NCBI RefSeq assembly: GCF_002860365.1
Contig: NZ_NMWT01000001.1
Span: 223,379-287,378, forward strand
DNA from: Bifidobacterium parmae
GTDB lineage: Bacteria; Actinomycetota; Actinomycetes; Actinomycetales; Bifidobacteriaceae
DNA length: 64,000 nucleotides
Direction: 5' to 3'
The first letter of the stretch is position 1; the number at the start of each line of letters is the position of its first letter. Positions 26,192 through 35,597 of this stretch are shown piece after piece. The position numbers were made by a program, and so were the translations under genes. The notes below the pieces were generated by a model. It was not told the origin of the DNA, did not search any database, and saw only the letters and a program-made list of their open reading frames with translations.

Positions 26192-26299
26192 CGGCGTGTC
26201 CCGGGTGTCGGGGCGGGGGACTATCATCCACTAGGTTCCGGTTCACGCCAGCCATAGGGGCGAGGCGACCCGGGTCACCTGAATTCCTTAGGAGACATC

Positions 26300-26512
26300 A
26301 TGAAGCAGGGTATCCATCCCGATTACCATGCCGTCGAGGTCCTGTGCTCGTGCGGCAACACCTTCGTCACCCGTTCCACCTACAAGGGCGACCACATGAC
26401 GGTCGACGTGTGCTCGAAGTGCCACCCCTTCTACACCGGCAAGCAGAAGATCCTCGACACCGGCGGCCGCGTCGCCCGCTTCGAGCGTCGCTACGGCAAG
26501 AAGGCCAAGTAG
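26300..26512 (+). CDS. rpmE: 50S ribosomal protein bL31, zinc-binding type
   Basis: Large-subunit protein of 70 residues. The zinc-type Cys pattern is present (CSCGNTF with Cys16 and Cys18, then [11 protein letters not shown] with Cys37 and Cys40), together with [10 protein letters not shown] and [13 protein letters not shown]. Standard length. TTAGGAGAC precedes ATG 26300. It forms its own unit, ended by a strong terminator before prfA. Confidence 0.96.
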   Translation: MKQGIHPDYHAVEVLCSCGNTFVTRSTYKGDHMTVDVCSKCHPFYTGKQKILDTGGRVARFERRYGKKAK

Positions 26513-26520
26513 CATACTTG

Positions 26521-26594
26521 ACGCCAGTCCCGCGAGACGGGTCGGCGCGCTTCGGCGTACCGTCCCGCCACCATTCGCAGGACTGGCGTTTTTG
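26521..26594 (+). terminator. Terminator after rpmE
   Basis: ACGCCAGTCC (26521-26530) pairs with GGACTGGCGT (26580-26589), with inner hairpins in the loop, and is followed by TTTTT. Confidence 0.85.
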
Positions 26595-26683
26595 TATGCC
26601 CGCACACCCGCCGGCGCGTCCGGCCCATGCCGTCCGCGAACCGCGGAACCGAACACCATACCAATCCCGAGGAAGACAAGACC

Positions 26684-27772
26684 ATGGCAGACGAACAGTT
26701 CCCCGCGGCGGCGACCGCGCTGGAGGAATACCGGAACATCGAACAGGAGATGGCCAGTCCCGAGGTGGTGACCAACCCGGACAAGATGCGCAAGCTGGGC
26801 CGCCGTCACGCCGAGCTCGGCGCGATCGTCTCCGCGTACAAGACCTATCTTTCCGTGCGCGACGACCTCGAGGCCGCCCGCGAGATGGCCGGCGAGGACC
26901 CCGACTTCGCGGCCGAGGCGAAGCGCCTCGAGGCGGAACTGCCCGCCGCCGAGGAGAAGCTCCGCACCGCGCTCATCCCGCGCGATCCGGACGACGCGCG
27001 CGACACGATCATGGAGATCAAGGCCGGCACCGGCGGCGAGGAGGCCGCGCTGTTCGCCGGCGACCTGCTGCGCATGTACACCCGCTACGCGGAGAAGCGC
27101 GGCTGGACCGTCACCATCCAGTCGGAGAACGGCACCGAGCTGGGCGGCGTCAAGGACGTGCAGATCGCCATCCGCGCCAAGGGCACGCCCGCTCCGGAGG
27201 ACGGCGTGTGGGCGTCCCTCAAGTACGAGGGCGGCGTACACCGCGTGCAGCGCATCCCCGTCACCGAATCGCAGGGCCGCATCCAGACCTCCGCGGCCGG
27301 CGTGATCGTCTTCCCGGAGGCCGACGAGGACGACGACGAGATCGAGATCGATCCGAAGGACCTCAAGATCGACATCTTCATGAGCTCCGGTCCCGGCGGA
27401 CAGTCCGTGAACACCACGTACTCCGCGGTGCGCATGACGCACATCCCCACCGGCATCACCGTGAACATGCAGGACGAGAAGTCGCAGATCCAGAACCGCG
27501 CCGCCGCGCTGCGCGTGCTCAAGAGCCGCCTGCTCGCCATGAAGCACGAGCAGGAGGCCGCCGAGGCCGCCGACATGCGCCACTCGCAGGTGCGCTCCCT
27601 CGACCGTTCCGAGCGCATCCGCACGTACAACTTCCCGGAGAACCGCATCGTCGACCATCGCACCAACTACAAGGCGTACAACCTCGACCAGGTGCTCGAC
27701 GGCGACCTGCAGGCCGTGATCGACTCCGACATCCAGGCCGACGAGGCCGAACGTCTCGCCAACCAGAAGTGA
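26684..27772 (+). CDS. prfA: Peptide chain release factor 1
   Basis: Recognises UAA and UAG and triggers peptide release. In 362 residues the codon-recognition tripeptide PVT (192-194) lies within [15 protein letters not shown]. The catalytic GGQ is at 238-240 in [17 protein letters not shown], and the anti-codon helix is GIEEAALF-like ([14 protein letters not shown]). ATG 26684 has GAGGAAG upstream; an in-frame extension to 26627 lacks support. It is followed by prmC with a TGATG overlap, the usual pairing of a release factor with its methyltransferase. Confidence 0.96.
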   Translation: MADEQFPAAATALEEYRNIEQEMASPEVVTNPDKMRKLGRRHAELGAIVSAYKTYLSVRDDLEAAREMAGEDPDFAAEAKRLEAELPAAEEKLRTALIPRDPDDARDTIMEIKAGTGGEEAALFAGDLLRMYTRYAEKRGWTVTIQSENGTELGGVKDVQIAIRAKGTPAPEDGVWASLKYEGGVHRVQRIPVTESQGRIQTSAAGVIVFPEADEDDDEIEIDPKDLKIDIFMSSGPGGQSVNTTYSAVRMTHIPTGITVNMQDEKSQIQNRAAALRVLKSRLLAMKHEQEAAEAADMRHSQVRSLDRSERIRTYNFPENRIVDHRTNYKAYNLDQVLDGDLQAVIDSDIQADEAERLANQK

Positions 27773-28680
27773 TGATGGGCATCGAGGGAATGATCCGCGC
27801 CGCCGCGGCGCGACTGCGCGAGGCGGGCGTCGACACGCCCGAACACGACGCGAAGCTCCTGCTCGCCGAGGCGGCCGGCGTCGAGCTGCGCGACGTCGAC
27901 AAGGCGCTGCTCATGGGCGATCCGCTCGACGCCGGCCGCGGAGCCGGCACGGACGACGAGATCGCCGCGCGCTTCGACGCGATGGTCGCCCGCCGCGCCA
28001 AGCGCGAGCCGCTGCAGCACATCACCGGGCACGCGCCGTTCCGCTATCTCGACCTGAAGGTCGGACCGGGCGTGTTCATCCCGAGGCCGGAGACCGAGAC
28101 CGTCGTGCAGGCGGGACTCGACTGGATCACGCGCAACGGTCTGTACCATCCGCTCGTCGTCGATCTGTGCGCCGGCTCGGGCGCGATCGGCCTCGCCGTC
28201 GCGACCGAGGTGCCCGGCGCCGAGGTGTGGGCCGTCGAGAAGTCGCCGGAGGCGTACGCGTGGACGGAACGCAACCGCGACCTCATCGCGCGCGCGAACC
28301 CGACCGCCGGCTACAACTACCATCTCGAATTCGGCGACGCGACCAGCACGCTCACCCTCCCGCAGCTCGACGGGCGCGTCGACGCCGTCATCACGAACCC
28401 GCCGTACGTGCCGCTCGACCAGATCCCCGAACAGCCGGAGGTGCGCGACCACGATCCCGCGCTCGCGCTGTACGGCGGCTCGGCGGACGGCGCGCTCATC
28501 CCTGAGCGGATCGTGCTGCGCGCCGCGCGGCTGCTGCGCGCCGGCGGCGTGCTCGTCATGGAGCACGACGTGACGCAGGGGGAGCGGCTCGTCGCCTACG
28601 CGCGCGCGAACGGCTTCGCGACGGCCCGAACCGAGAACGACTGGACCGGCCGCCCGCGCTTCCTCTTCGCCGAACGGTAG
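27772..28680 (+). CDS. prmC: Release-factor glutamine N5-methyltransferase (HemK)
   Basis: Methylates the Gln of the GGQ motif in release factors using S-adenosylmethionine. Of 302 residues, an N-terminal helical domain is followed by a Rossmann methyltransferase: PRPETETVV, the SAM loop VVDLCAGSGAIGLAVA, and the catalytic NPPYVP. The C-terminal region is VMEHDVTQGERL. ATG 27772 overlaps the prfA stop; ATG 27775 is adjacent. The end of the gene carries a 17-bp tandem duplication that includes its stop codon. Confidence 0.94.
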   Translation: MMGIEGMIRAAAARLREAGVDTPEHDAKLLLAEAAGVELRDVDKALLMGDPLDAGRGAGTDDEIAARFDAMVARRAKREPLQHITGHAPFRYLDLKVGPGVFIPRPETETVVQAGLDWITRNGLYHPLVVDLCAGSGAIGLAVATEVPGAEVWAVEKSPEAYAWTERNRDLIARANPTAGYNYHLEFGDATSTLTLPQLDGRVDAVITNPPYVPLDQIPEQPEVRDHDPALALYGGSADGALIPERIVLRAARLLRAGGVLVMEHDVTQGERLVAYARANGFATARTENDWTGRPRFLFAER

Positions 28681-28699
28681 AATTCGCCGAACGGTAGAA
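28666..28699 (+). repeat. 17-bp tandem duplication across the prmC stop
   Basis: TTCGCCGAACGGTAGAA occurs twice head to tail, at 28666-28682 and 28683-28699. The first copy contains the functional stop; the second lies in the 3' untranslated region. Confidence 0.85.
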
Positions 28700-28702
28700 C
28701 TC

Positions 28703-28735
28703 GGCCTCCCTCGTCGACGAGGGAGGCCTTCGTGT
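28703..28735 (+). terminator. Terminator after prmC
   Basis: GGCCTCCCTCGTC and GACGAGGGAGGCC form a perfect 26-nt palindrome, followed by TTCGTGTTT. Confidence 0.8.
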
Positions 28736-28801
28736 TTCGAAATGCGGAAAACAGCCGCATGTCGGACGAAAACGTGGGTTGTCTCACAATAAGAAACACC
28801 A

Positions 28802-28831
28802 TTGCGGGCGGTACCGGCATGCCTGTATAAC
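28802..28831 (+). promoter_or_regulatory. Probable promoter of the Liv operon
   Basis: TTGCGG (28802-28807), 18-nt spacer, TATAAC (28826-28831). It leaves a 5' leader of roughly 190 nt before the binding-protein gene. I saw no known riboswitch or leader peptide with runs of branched-chain codons in it. Confidence 0.5.
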
Positions 28832-29027
28832 AGTCGGCGGCAAGCATCGTGGGAGAGGAGACGAGGGTGCCGCGCGCATGGCCACAAGCCGGGCGCGCCG
28901 CACGCCGACAGGAGTCCCGCGCGCACATCATGCGCGTCCCCGCACGAGCCGACGGTCCCGGAGGGTCCGGGAAGAGGCTCATGGCCACGGTGCGCAATTC
29001 ACGAAGAAGAAAGAAGGCAGAACAGTC

Positions 29028-30206
29028 ATGTTCTCCAAGAAGATGATCGCGGCCGGCGCGGCCGCCGTCATGGCCATGTCGCTCGCCGGATGCTCCGGCG
29101 GCAGCATGGACGACTCCTCCAGCTCCAGCTCCGCCGCTTCGGGCGACACCATCACCATCGGTTCCGTGACCACCAACTCCGGCACCGCCGCCGCGTACGG
29201 CGAGGCCGAGGTCAAGGGCTTCGAGCTGGCCGTCTCCGAGATCAACGCCAAGGGCGGTATCAACGGCAAGAAGGTCAAGCTGGAGTCCCTCGACGACAAG
29301 GGCGACGCCACCGAGGCGTCCAACGCCTACAACAAGCTCGCCGCCGACAACAACGTGCTCGCCGTGGCCGGCCCGACCATCTCCGCCACCACCGCCGCCG
29401 TCGCGCCGCTGGCCGACCAGACCAAGCTGGTCACCATCGCCCCGGCCGCCACCTCCGACTCCATCGAGACCGGCAACTACCTGTTCCGCACCTGCTTCAA
29501 GGACTCCTACCAGGGTGAGGTGGCCGCCCGCTTCGCCGCCGAGAACCTGAAGGTCAAGAAGGTCGCCGTGCTCTACGGCACCGGCGATCCGTACTCCTCC
29601 GGCGTCGGCGAGGCCTTCGCCAAGGCCGCCGAGAAGCTCGGCATGCAGGTGGTCGACAAGGAGAGCTCCTCCTCCGCCGACGACACCGAGTACTCCGCCC
29701 AGCTGCAGAAGATCCAGGCCTCCGGCGCCGAGCTGCTGTACGCCCCGTACTACTACTCCGTGGCCGGCCCGTACATCATCCCGCAGGCCCGCTCCGTCGG
29801 CTTCGAGGGCTACGTGATGGGCCCCGACGGCTACGACGGCCTCAAGCTCACCGGCGACAAGTCCCAGTACGACAAGACCTTCTACACCACCCACTACTCG
29901 GCCGACGACACCTCCAACACCAAGGTGCAGGACTTCATCAAGTCCTACAAGGCCAAGAACAACGCCGATCCGAACACCTTCGCCGCCCTCGGCTACGACA
30001 CGATCTACATGATCAAGCAGGCCATCGAGAAGGCCGGCAAGAGCGCCACCCGCGAGGACGTGCGCAACGCCGTCGCCGGCATGAGCTTCGAAGGCGTCAC
30101 CGGCAAGTTCACGATGGACAAGTCCGGCTCGCCGACCAAGTCCGTGATTGTGCTCGAACTCAAGGACGGCAAGCCCGTCTACAACACCACCGTCCAGCCC
30201 AAGTGA
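29028..30206 (+). CDS. livK: Branched-chain amino acid-binding lipoprotein
   Basis: Extracellular receptor of a Liv-type ABC importer (type I periplasmic-binding fold). It has 392 residues with a lipoprotein signal ending SLAGC, a Ser/Gly linker, and ITIGSVTTNSGTAAAYGEAE. VSEINAKGGINGKKVKLES and AVAGPTISATTAAVAPLAD are both typical of LivJ/LivK proteins. ATG 29028 follows AAGAAGG. It precedes the four remaining Liv genes on the same strand, with a terminator-like hairpin between them that would favour high receptor expression. Amino acid specificity within the family is not certain. Confidence 0.92.
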   Translation: MFSKKMIAAGAAAVMAMSLAGCSGGSMDDSSSSSSAASGDTITIGSVTTNSGTAAAYGEAEVKGFELAVSEINAKGGINGKKVKLESLDDKGDATEASNAYNKLAADNNVLAVAGPTISATTAAVAPLADQTKLVTIAPAATSDSIETGNYLFRTCFKDSYQGEVAARFAAENLKVKKVAVLYGTGDPYSSGVGEAFAKAAEKLGMQVVDKESSSSADDTEYSAQLQKIQASGAELLYAPYYYSVAGPYIIPQARSVGFEGYVMGPDGYDGLKLTGDKSQYDKTFYTTHYSADDTSNTKVQDFIKSYKAKNNADPNTFAALGYDTIYMIKQAIEKAGKSATREDVRNAVAGMSFEGVTGKFTMDKSGSPTKSVIVLELKDGKPVYNTTVQPK

Positions 30207-30263
30207 GCCACGCTCCAGTGAGTCCCGCCCACCAGGGTCGCGGCGTGTGACGCGACGAGAACA

Positions 30264-30298
30264 GGAGAGCGGCCGGTTCGCCGGCCCTCTCCGTTTTT
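30264..30298 (+). terminator. Terminator/attenuator between livK and livH
   Basis: GGAGAG, an inner GGCCGG-TTCG-CCGGCC, then CTCTCC, followed by GTTTTT. It lies inside the operon, so partial read-through is expected. A degenerate TTCCGTCAATTCCG repeat (30310-30400) follows before livH. Confidence 0.75.
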
Positions 30299-30418
30299 GC
30301 GTTTTCATGCGCCCGTTCCGTTCGATTCGGATCGTCCGGATTCCGTTCGTTTCAATTCCGTCAATTCCGATTCCGTCAATCCCGGTTTCGTCAATCTCAT
30401 AGAAAGAAAGGGGGAGCG

Positions 30419-31345
30419 ATGACCGATCAGATCATCATGTTCATCAGCCAGCTGTTCAGCGGTCTCAAGATCGGCAGCGTCTACGCGCTCGTGGCGCTCG
30501 GCTACACCATGGTCTACGGCATCATCCGACTGATCAACTTCGCCCACGGCGATTTCATCATGGTCGGCGCCTATGTGCTGATGCTCACCATTCCCGCCAT
30601 CGTCGCCATGGGCATGCCCGCCTGGGTGGCGATCGTCCCGGCCATCCTCGTGTGCGTGGCCGTCGGCATCATCGTCGAGAAGGCCGCCTACAAGCCGGTG
30701 CGTGAGAAGGGCAATTCGATGACCGCCCTCATCACCGCCATCGCCATGTCGCTGCTGCTGGAGAACGGCGCCCAGGCCGTCTTCGGCGCCGACTTCCAGA
30801 CCGTCCCGACGATCTTCCACCTGCCGTCCATCGCGTTCGGCAAGCTCAAGCTGCCCGGCGACACGCTCCTGACCATCGTGCTCGGCCTGATCATCATGAT
30901 CGGCCTGCAGCTGTTCGTCAAGTTCACCAAGCAGGGCAAGGCCATGCGCGCCGTCTCCGAGGACAAGGAGGCCGCCGTGCTCATGGGCATCAACGTGAAC
31001 TCCACGATCGCCCTCACCTTCGCGATCGGCTCCGGCCTCGCCGCCGTCGCCTCGCTCATGTACTGCGCCGCCTACCCGCAGGTCTCCCCGATGATGGGCG
31101 CCATGCTCGGCCTCAAGGCGTTCGTCGCCGCCGTGCTCGGCGGCATCGGCTCGATCCCGGGCGCCATGATCGGCGGCATCGCCATCGGCCTCGTCGAGAG
31201 CCTCACCAAGGCGTACATCGGCACGATCACCGGCGGCGTCATCACCTCGGCGTTCTCCGACGCCATCGTGTTCGCCATCCTGATCGTCGTGCTGCTGGTC
31301 AAGCCGTCCGGCATCATGGGCAAGAACGAGGGGGAGAAGGTCTGA
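30419..31345 (+). CDS. livH: Branched-chain amino acid ABC permease LivH
   Basis: Membrane permease of 308 residues with about eight hydrophobic segments. LivH hallmarks are FSGLKIGSVYALVALGYTMV, YGIIRLINFAHGDFIM, AVSEDKEAAVLMGINVN (the ATPase-contact loop) and AAVLGGIGSIPGAMIGG. AAAGGGGGAG precedes ATG 30419. It works with LivM and the LivG/LivF ATPases. Confidence 0.95.
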   Translation: MTDQIIMFISQLFSGLKIGSVYALVALGYTMVYGIIRLINFAHGDFIMVGAYVLMLTIPAIVAMGMPAWVAIVPAILVCVAVGIIVEKAAYKPVREKGNSMTALITAIAMSLLLENGAQAVFGADFQTVPTIFHLPSIAFGKLKLPGDTLLTIVLGLIIMIGLQLFVKFTKQGKAMRAVSEDKEAAVLMGINVNSTIALTFAIGSGLAAVASLMYCAAYPQVSPMMGAMLGLKAFVAAVLGGIGSIPGAMIGGIAIGLVESLTKAYIGTITGGVITSAFSDAIVFAILIVVLLVKPSGIMGKNEGEKV

Positions 31346-31346
31346 T

Positions 31347-32459
31347 ATGAAGAAGTCCATGCTTTCCACGAGGCAGTCGTACCTCGTGTGCTTCCTCGGC
31401 ATCCTCGCCTCGTTCGGCGTCGTCATGGCGCTGTGCGAGTCCGGCATCGCCAACTCCTACATCAAGGGCATCATGATGACCGCGTGCATCGCCATCATCA
31501 TGACCACCTCGCTGAACCTCACGATCGGCGTGCTCGGCCAGCTGACGCTCGGCTGCTGCGGCTTCGAGGCGATCGGTGCGTACGTGGCCGCCCTCGCCTC
31601 CAAGTACATGGTCGCCACCGGCATGCTCGTCGACCCGACGCTGCGCTTCCTCGTCACCACGCTGCTCGGCGGCGTCGTGGCCTGCGTGTTCGGCATCCTC
31701 ATCGGCATCCCGGCGCTGCGCCTGCATGGCGACTACCTCGCCATCATCACGCTCGGCTTCGGCGAGATCATCCGCGTCATCATCCAGAACCTCAAGGTGG
31801 CCGGCGGCATGGGCCTCGACAAGGGCGCGGCCGGCCAGGCGCTCATCGGCATCGAGCGCACCGCCAACCTGTACATCGTGTTCTGGATCATGATCATCAC
31901 CGTCGTGGTGCTGTTCATGTTCGGCCGCTCCCGCTACGGCCGCGCCGTCAAGGCCATCCGCGACGACGAGATCGCCGCCGGCGCCTCCGGCCTCAACACC
32001 ACGTACCTCAAGGTGCTCGTCTTCGCGATCTCCGCGTTCTTCGCCGGCATCGCGGGCGGCATCTTCGCCCAGTACATCGGCTCGCTCAACCCGACGATGG
32101 CCGGCTGGCTCAACTCCATCAACTACGTGATCATGGTCGTCTTCGGCGGCATGGGCTCGATCACCGGTTCGATCGTCTCCGCGATCGGCCTGACGATCCT
32201 GCCGGAGCTGCTGCGCGCGTTCGCCGACTACCGCATGCTCGCGTACTCGGTGGTGCTCGTGCTCGTCATGATCTTCCGCCCGCAGGGCATCTTCGGCTCC
32301 TGGGAGTTCTCGCTGCCGCGCCTCGTGAACCGTCTGCTGTTCCGCAACCCGAAGGCCGAGGCCGAGGAGAAGGCCGAAGCCGCCGAGGCCGGAAAGACGG
32401 ACGCCGCGACCGAGACCGTCGCAACCGCCGCAACCGCCACGGAAACGAAGGAGGCGTGA
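31347..32459 (+). CDS. livM: Branched-chain amino acid ABC permease LivM
   Basis: Second permease, 370 residues, with about nine membrane segments. Features are LNLTIGVLGQLTLGCCGFEAIGA split over helices 2-3, LRLHGDYLAIITLGFGEIIR, and the coupling loop AIRDDEIAAGASGLNTTYLK, then VVFGGMGSITGSI. The C-terminal 40 residues are Ala/Glu/Thr-rich and probably disordered. It starts 1 nt after livH. Confidence 0.94.
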   Translation: MKKSMLSTRQSYLVCFLGILASFGVVMALCESGIANSYIKGIMMTACIAIIMTTSLNLTIGVLGQLTLGCCGFEAIGAYVAALASKYMVATGMLVDPTLRFLVTTLLGGVVACVFGILIGIPALRLHGDYLAIITLGFGEIIRVIIQNLKVAGGMGLDKGAAGQALIGIERTANLYIVFWIMIITVVVLFMFGRSRYGRAVKAIRDDEIAAGASGLNTTYLKVLVFAISAFFAGIAGGIFAQYIGSLNPTMAGWLNSINYVIMVVFGGMGSITGSIVSAIGLTILPELLRAFADYRMLAYSVVLVLVMIFRPQGIFGSWEFSLPRLVNRLLFRNPKAEAEEKAEAAEAGKTDAATETVATAATATETKEA

Positions 32460-32460
32460 G

Positions 32461-33330
32461 ATGACCGACGCGAAGACCAGCGAACAGCCCATCCTCAAGG
32501 CCGAGCACCTCGGCATCACCTTCGGCGGCCTCAAGGCCGTCTCCGACTTCAACATGACGATCCACAAGGGCGAGCTCATCGGTCTGATCGGCCCGAACGG
32601 CGCCGGCAAGACCACCGTGTTCAACCTGCTGACCGGCGTGTACAAGCCCACGGAAGGCGACTTCTGGCTGGACGGCGAGCACATGAACGGCAAGAAGACC
32701 TACCAGGTCGTGCGCGCCGGCATCGCCCGCACCTTCCAGAACATCCGCCTGTTCAAGCAGCTCACGGTCGAGCAGAACGTGCTCGTCGCCTTCGACGAAT
32801 CGTTCAGCTACCATCTGGGCGGCGCCATCTTCCGCACCCCGCGCTTCTGGAAGCAGGAGAACGAGATGCACGCCAAGGCGATGGACCTGCTGAAGATCTT
32901 CGACCTCGACGGCCTCGCCTCCACGCAGGCCGCGAACCTGCCGTACGGCCAGCAGCGCAAGCTGGAGATCGCGCGCGCCCTCGCCACCGGCATGAAGCTG
33001 CTGCTCCTCGACGAGCCGGCCGCCGGCATGAACCCGACCGAGACCGAGGATCTGCTGCGCTGCATCAACACGATCCGCGACCGCTTCGGCATCGCGATCC
33101 TGCTCATCGAACACGACATGAGCCTCGTGATGAGCGTGTGCCAGCGCATCCAGGTGCTCGACTACGGCCGCACGATCGCCTCCGGCACCCCGGAGGAGAT
33201 CGCCAACAACCCGCAGGTCATCTCCGCCTACCTGGGCGCCGACGACTCCGACGACGCCGAAGCCGACTCCACCGACCACGCGACGCCCGAACCGAGCATC
33301 GCCAAGACCATGCAGGAAGGGGCACGCTGA
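32461..33330 (+). CDS. livG: Branched-chain amino acid ABC ATPase LivG
   Basis: ATP-binding subunit of 289 residues. Walker A is GPNGAGKTTVFN, the LivG-specific IARTFQNIRLFKQLTVEQNV follows, and the signature region is LPYGQQRKLEIARAL. Walker B is LLLLDEPAAGMNPTE and the H-loop IEHDM. The last 30 residues are an Asp/Glu-rich tail. ATG 32461 follows the livM stop directly, and the 3' end overlaps livF (TGATG). Confidence 0.95.
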   Translation: MTDAKTSEQPILKAEHLGITFGGLKAVSDFNMTIHKGELIGLIGPNGAGKTTVFNLLTGVYKPTEGDFWLDGEHMNGKKTYQVVRAGIARTFQNIRLFKQLTVEQNVLVAFDESFSYHLGGAIFRTPRFWKQENEMHAKAMDLLKIFDLDGLASTQAANLPYGQQRKLEIARALATGMKLLLLDEPAAGMNPTETEDLLRCINTIRDRFGIAILLIEHDMSLVMSVCQRIQVLDYGRTIASGTPEEIANNPQVISAYLGADDSDDAEADSTDHATPEPSIAKTMQEGAR

Positions 33331-34034
33331 TGCTGGAAATCAAGGATCTGTGCGTCTCCTACGGCGCGATCGAGGCGGTCAAGGGCATCAGCCTGACCGT
33401 GAACGACGGCGAGATCGTCTCGCTGATCGGCGCGAACGGCGCCGGCAAGACCACGACGCTGCACACGATCACCGGCCTCGTGCCGGCGAAGTCCGGCTCG
33501 ATCGTCTACGACGGCCACGACCTGCTCAAGACGCATGCGAACAAGATCGTGACCCTCGGCATGGCGCACGTGCCGGAAGGCCGCCACGTGTTCACCCGCA
33601 TGACCGTGCAGGAGAACCTGGAGATGGGCGCGTTCAGCCTCAAGGACCAGTCCGGCATGACCAAGGACCTCGACATGGTGTTCGACTACTTCCCGCGCCT
33701 CAAGGAGCGCCGCCGCCAGCTGGCCGGCACGCTCTCCGGCGGCGAGCAGCAGATGGTCGCCATGGGCCGCGCCCTGATGAGCCATCCGAAGACCATCCTC
33801 ATGGACGAGCCTTCGATGGGCCTGTCGCCGCTGCTCGTCAAGGAGATCTTCAACATCATCGTGACGCTGCGCAAGGAGGGCATCACCGTGCTCCTCGTCG
33901 AGCAGAACGCGAAGATGGCCCTGTCCATCGCCGACCGCGCCTACGTGCTCGAGACGGGCCGCATCACGATGGAGGGCAAGGCCTCCGACCTGCTCCACGA
34001 CGAGAAGGTCCGCAAGGCCTACCTCGGCGCGTGA
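33330..34034 (+). CDS. livF: Branched-chain amino acid ABC ATPase LivF
   Basis: Second ATP-binding subunit, 234 residues. Walker A is GANGAGKTTTLH, the signature LSGGEQQMVAMGRAL, Walker B ILMDEPSMGLSPLLVKEIF, and the terminal segment DLLHDEKVRKAYLGA, all typical of LivF. The ATG at 33330 overlaps the livG stop by one base. Confidence 0.95.
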   Translation: MLEIKDLCVSYGAIEAVKGISLTVNDGEIVSLIGANGAGKTTTLHTITGLVPAKSGSIVYDGHDLLKTHANKIVTLGMAHVPEGRHVFTRMTVQENLEMGAFSLKDQSGMTKDLDMVFDYFPRLKERRRQLAGTLSGGEQQMVAMGRALMSHPKTILMDEPSMGLSPLLVKEIFNIIVTLRKEGITVLLVEQNAKMALSIADRAYVLETGRITMEGKASDLLHDEKVRKAYLGA

Positions 34035-34059
34035 GCGTCCGGTAGCGCCGGAAGACAGC

Positions 34060-34092
34060 GTGGCCCCCTCCGCGATGAACGGAGGGGGCCAC
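34060..34092. terminator. Bidirectional terminator after livF
   Basis: GTGGCCCCCTCCG, 7-nt loop, CGGAGGGGGCCAC, between the convergent livF and acetyltransferase genes. Confidence 0.8.
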
Positions 34093-34098
34093 GTCGTC

Positions 34099-34809
34099 TC
34101 ACGCCCGGCAGTAGTCCTGGTAGACGCTGGCGTCCTTGTCGGTGATCGTCTTGATCACGCGGGCCGGATTGCCGACGGCCACCGAGTTCGCGGGGATGTC
34201 CTTGGTGACGACCGCGCCGGCGCCGATCACGCAGCCGTCGCCGATGGTCACGCCGCCGAGCACGGTCACGTTGCCGCCGAACCAGCAGTTCGAGCCGATC
34301 CGGATCGGCTCGCCGTACTCGTAGTCGTAGGCGGAGCCGTCCTCGCGCGTGCGCACGTTGCGGTCCTGCCACCTGAGCGGGTGCATCGGCGGCAGCAGGG
34401 AGACGTTCGGTCCGAACAGCACGTCGTCGCCGATCGTGACCGGCGCGCAGTCGAGCACGGTGAAGTTGAAGTTCGCGAACACGCGGTCGCCGATTCGCGT
34501 GTGGCACCCGTAGTCGAAGAAGACGGGGCCCATCACGTCGAGGTTCGCGCCGTGGCCGGGCAGCAGCTCGTCGAGGATCGCGGCTCGCGTCGCGTCGTCG
34601 TGGCGGGAGGTCGCGTTGAAGCGGGTGCACAGGTCGCCGGCCTTGCGGCGCAGTTCGTCGAGTTCCGGGTCGGAGGCGTCGTACAGCTTGCCGTCGAGCA
34701 TCTCCTCGCGTTCGGAGCGTCGCGGCGTCGGCAGTTCGACGGGCGGGACCGCGAAGACGGGGGAATCGGAATCGTTGGAAACGTTGTCATCGGTGGTGGC
34801 GTCGGTCAT
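34099..34809 (-). CDS. Maltose/galactoside O-acetyltransferase-type enzyme
   Basis: Acetyl-CoA-dependent sugar O-acetyltransferase (Maa/LacA/NodL group), 236 residues. The N-terminal mac domain contains EREEMLDGKLYDASDPEL. The left-handed beta-helix follows, with DYGCHTRIGDRVFANFN, LLPPMHPLRWQDRN (catalytic His), GSNCWFGGNVTVLGGVTIGD and GNPARVIK. An unusual acidic N-terminal extension of about 30 residues precedes the mac domain. It is a single gene. The palindrome ATGTACG-AG-CGTACAT at 34859-34874 lies in its promoter region. Confidence 0.88.
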   Translation of the reverse strand: MTDATTDDNVSNDSDSPVFAVPPVELPTPRRSEREEMLDGKLYDASDPELDELRRKAGDLCTRFNATSRHDDATRAAILDELLPGHGANLDVMGPVFFDYGCHTRIGDRVFANFNFTVLDCAPVTIGDDVLFGPNVSLLPPMHPLRWQDRNVRTREDGSAYDYEYGEPIRIGSNCWFGGNVTVLGGVTIGDGCVIGAGAVVTKDIPANSVAVGNPARVIKTITDKDASVYQDYCRA

Positions 34810-34858
34810 GATGCTCCTTTGCGTGGTGCGTATGTCGCGGGTTTTCGATTCAGCTTAG

Positions 34859-34874
34859 ATGTACGAGCGTACAT
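34859..34874. promoter_or_regulatory. Palindromic operator candidate
   Basis: ATGTACG-AG-CGTACAT, 16 bp and perfect, lies 50 nt upstream of the acetyltransferase start and 76 nt upstream of tsaC. It is TetR- or GntR-like in shape; the regulator is unknown. Confidence 0.45.
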
Positions 34875-34949
34875 AACGGCGTATGTGTGGCGGTCGAGGT
34901 GCGATGGTGCAATGATGGATTGTGGAAAACAGGTTTCAGGAGGCGTTCG

Positions 34950-35597
34950 ATGAGTGAGATTCGTGCGATCGACGACGATGCGCTGCACGAGGCGGCGGCC
35001 ATCGTGCGGGACGGCGGACTGGTGGTGATCCCCACGGACACGGTGTACGGGATTGCCGGCGACCCGCGTTCGACCCGCGCCATCGACCGCATCTACGAGC
35101 TCAAGCGCCGTCCGCGCTTCAAGGCGCTGCAGGTACTGCTCGCCGACGTCGAACAGCTCGACGGGATCGGCCTCGACCTGCCCGCCCCGCTCAACCGCCT
35201 TTCCGCGCGGTTCCTGCCCGGCGCGTTCTCGCCGATCGCCGTCGCGCGCGAGGACTGCACGCTGAAGACCGTCGCCAAGGACGGCACGCAGGGCATCCGC
35301 GTGCCCAATTCGACGCTCGCGCTGCGCATCCTCAGGGCCACCGGCCCGCTCGCCGCGTCCAGCGCGAACCTGTCCGGCGACGAGAGCGCGCAGAGCGTCC
35401 ACGAGGCCGTCGAGGCGTTCGGCGACGCCGTCGCCCTGTATCTCGACGGCGGCTCGACGCCCGGCCACGTCTCCAGCACCGTCGTCGCCGCCGACCCGCA
35501 CGAGCGCGACGGCATCGCCATCCTGCGCGAGGGCGTGATCGGCCAGTCCGAGATCCGCGCCGCGCTGCACGTCAACGGGGGAGGACTCGGCGCATGA
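34950..35597 (+). CDS. tsaC: L-threonylcarbamoyladenylate synthase
   Basis: Sua5/YrdC/YwlC-family enzyme making the threonylcarbamoyl-AMP used for the t6A37 modification of ANN-decoding tRNAs. 215 residues. Visible are VVIPTDTVYGIAGDP, YELKRRPRFKALQVL (Lys/Arg substrate site), GAFSPIAVAR and IRVPNSTLALRIL. SANLSGDESAQSV follows. There is no C-terminal Sua5 domain. AGGAGG lies 7 nt before ATG 34950. Its stop overlaps the next gene (ATGA), linking it to the WecA-like transferase. Confidence 0.92.
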   Translation: MSEIRAIDDDALHEAAAIVRDGGLVVIPTDTVYGIAGDPRSTRAIDRIYELKRRPRFKALQVLLADVEQLDGIGLDLPAPLNRLSARFLPGAFSPIAVAREDCTLKTVAKDGTQGIRVPNSTLALRILRATGPLAASSANLSGDESAQSVHEAVEAFGDAVALYLDGGSTPGHVSSTVVAADPHERDGIAILREGVIGQSEIRAALHVNGGGLGA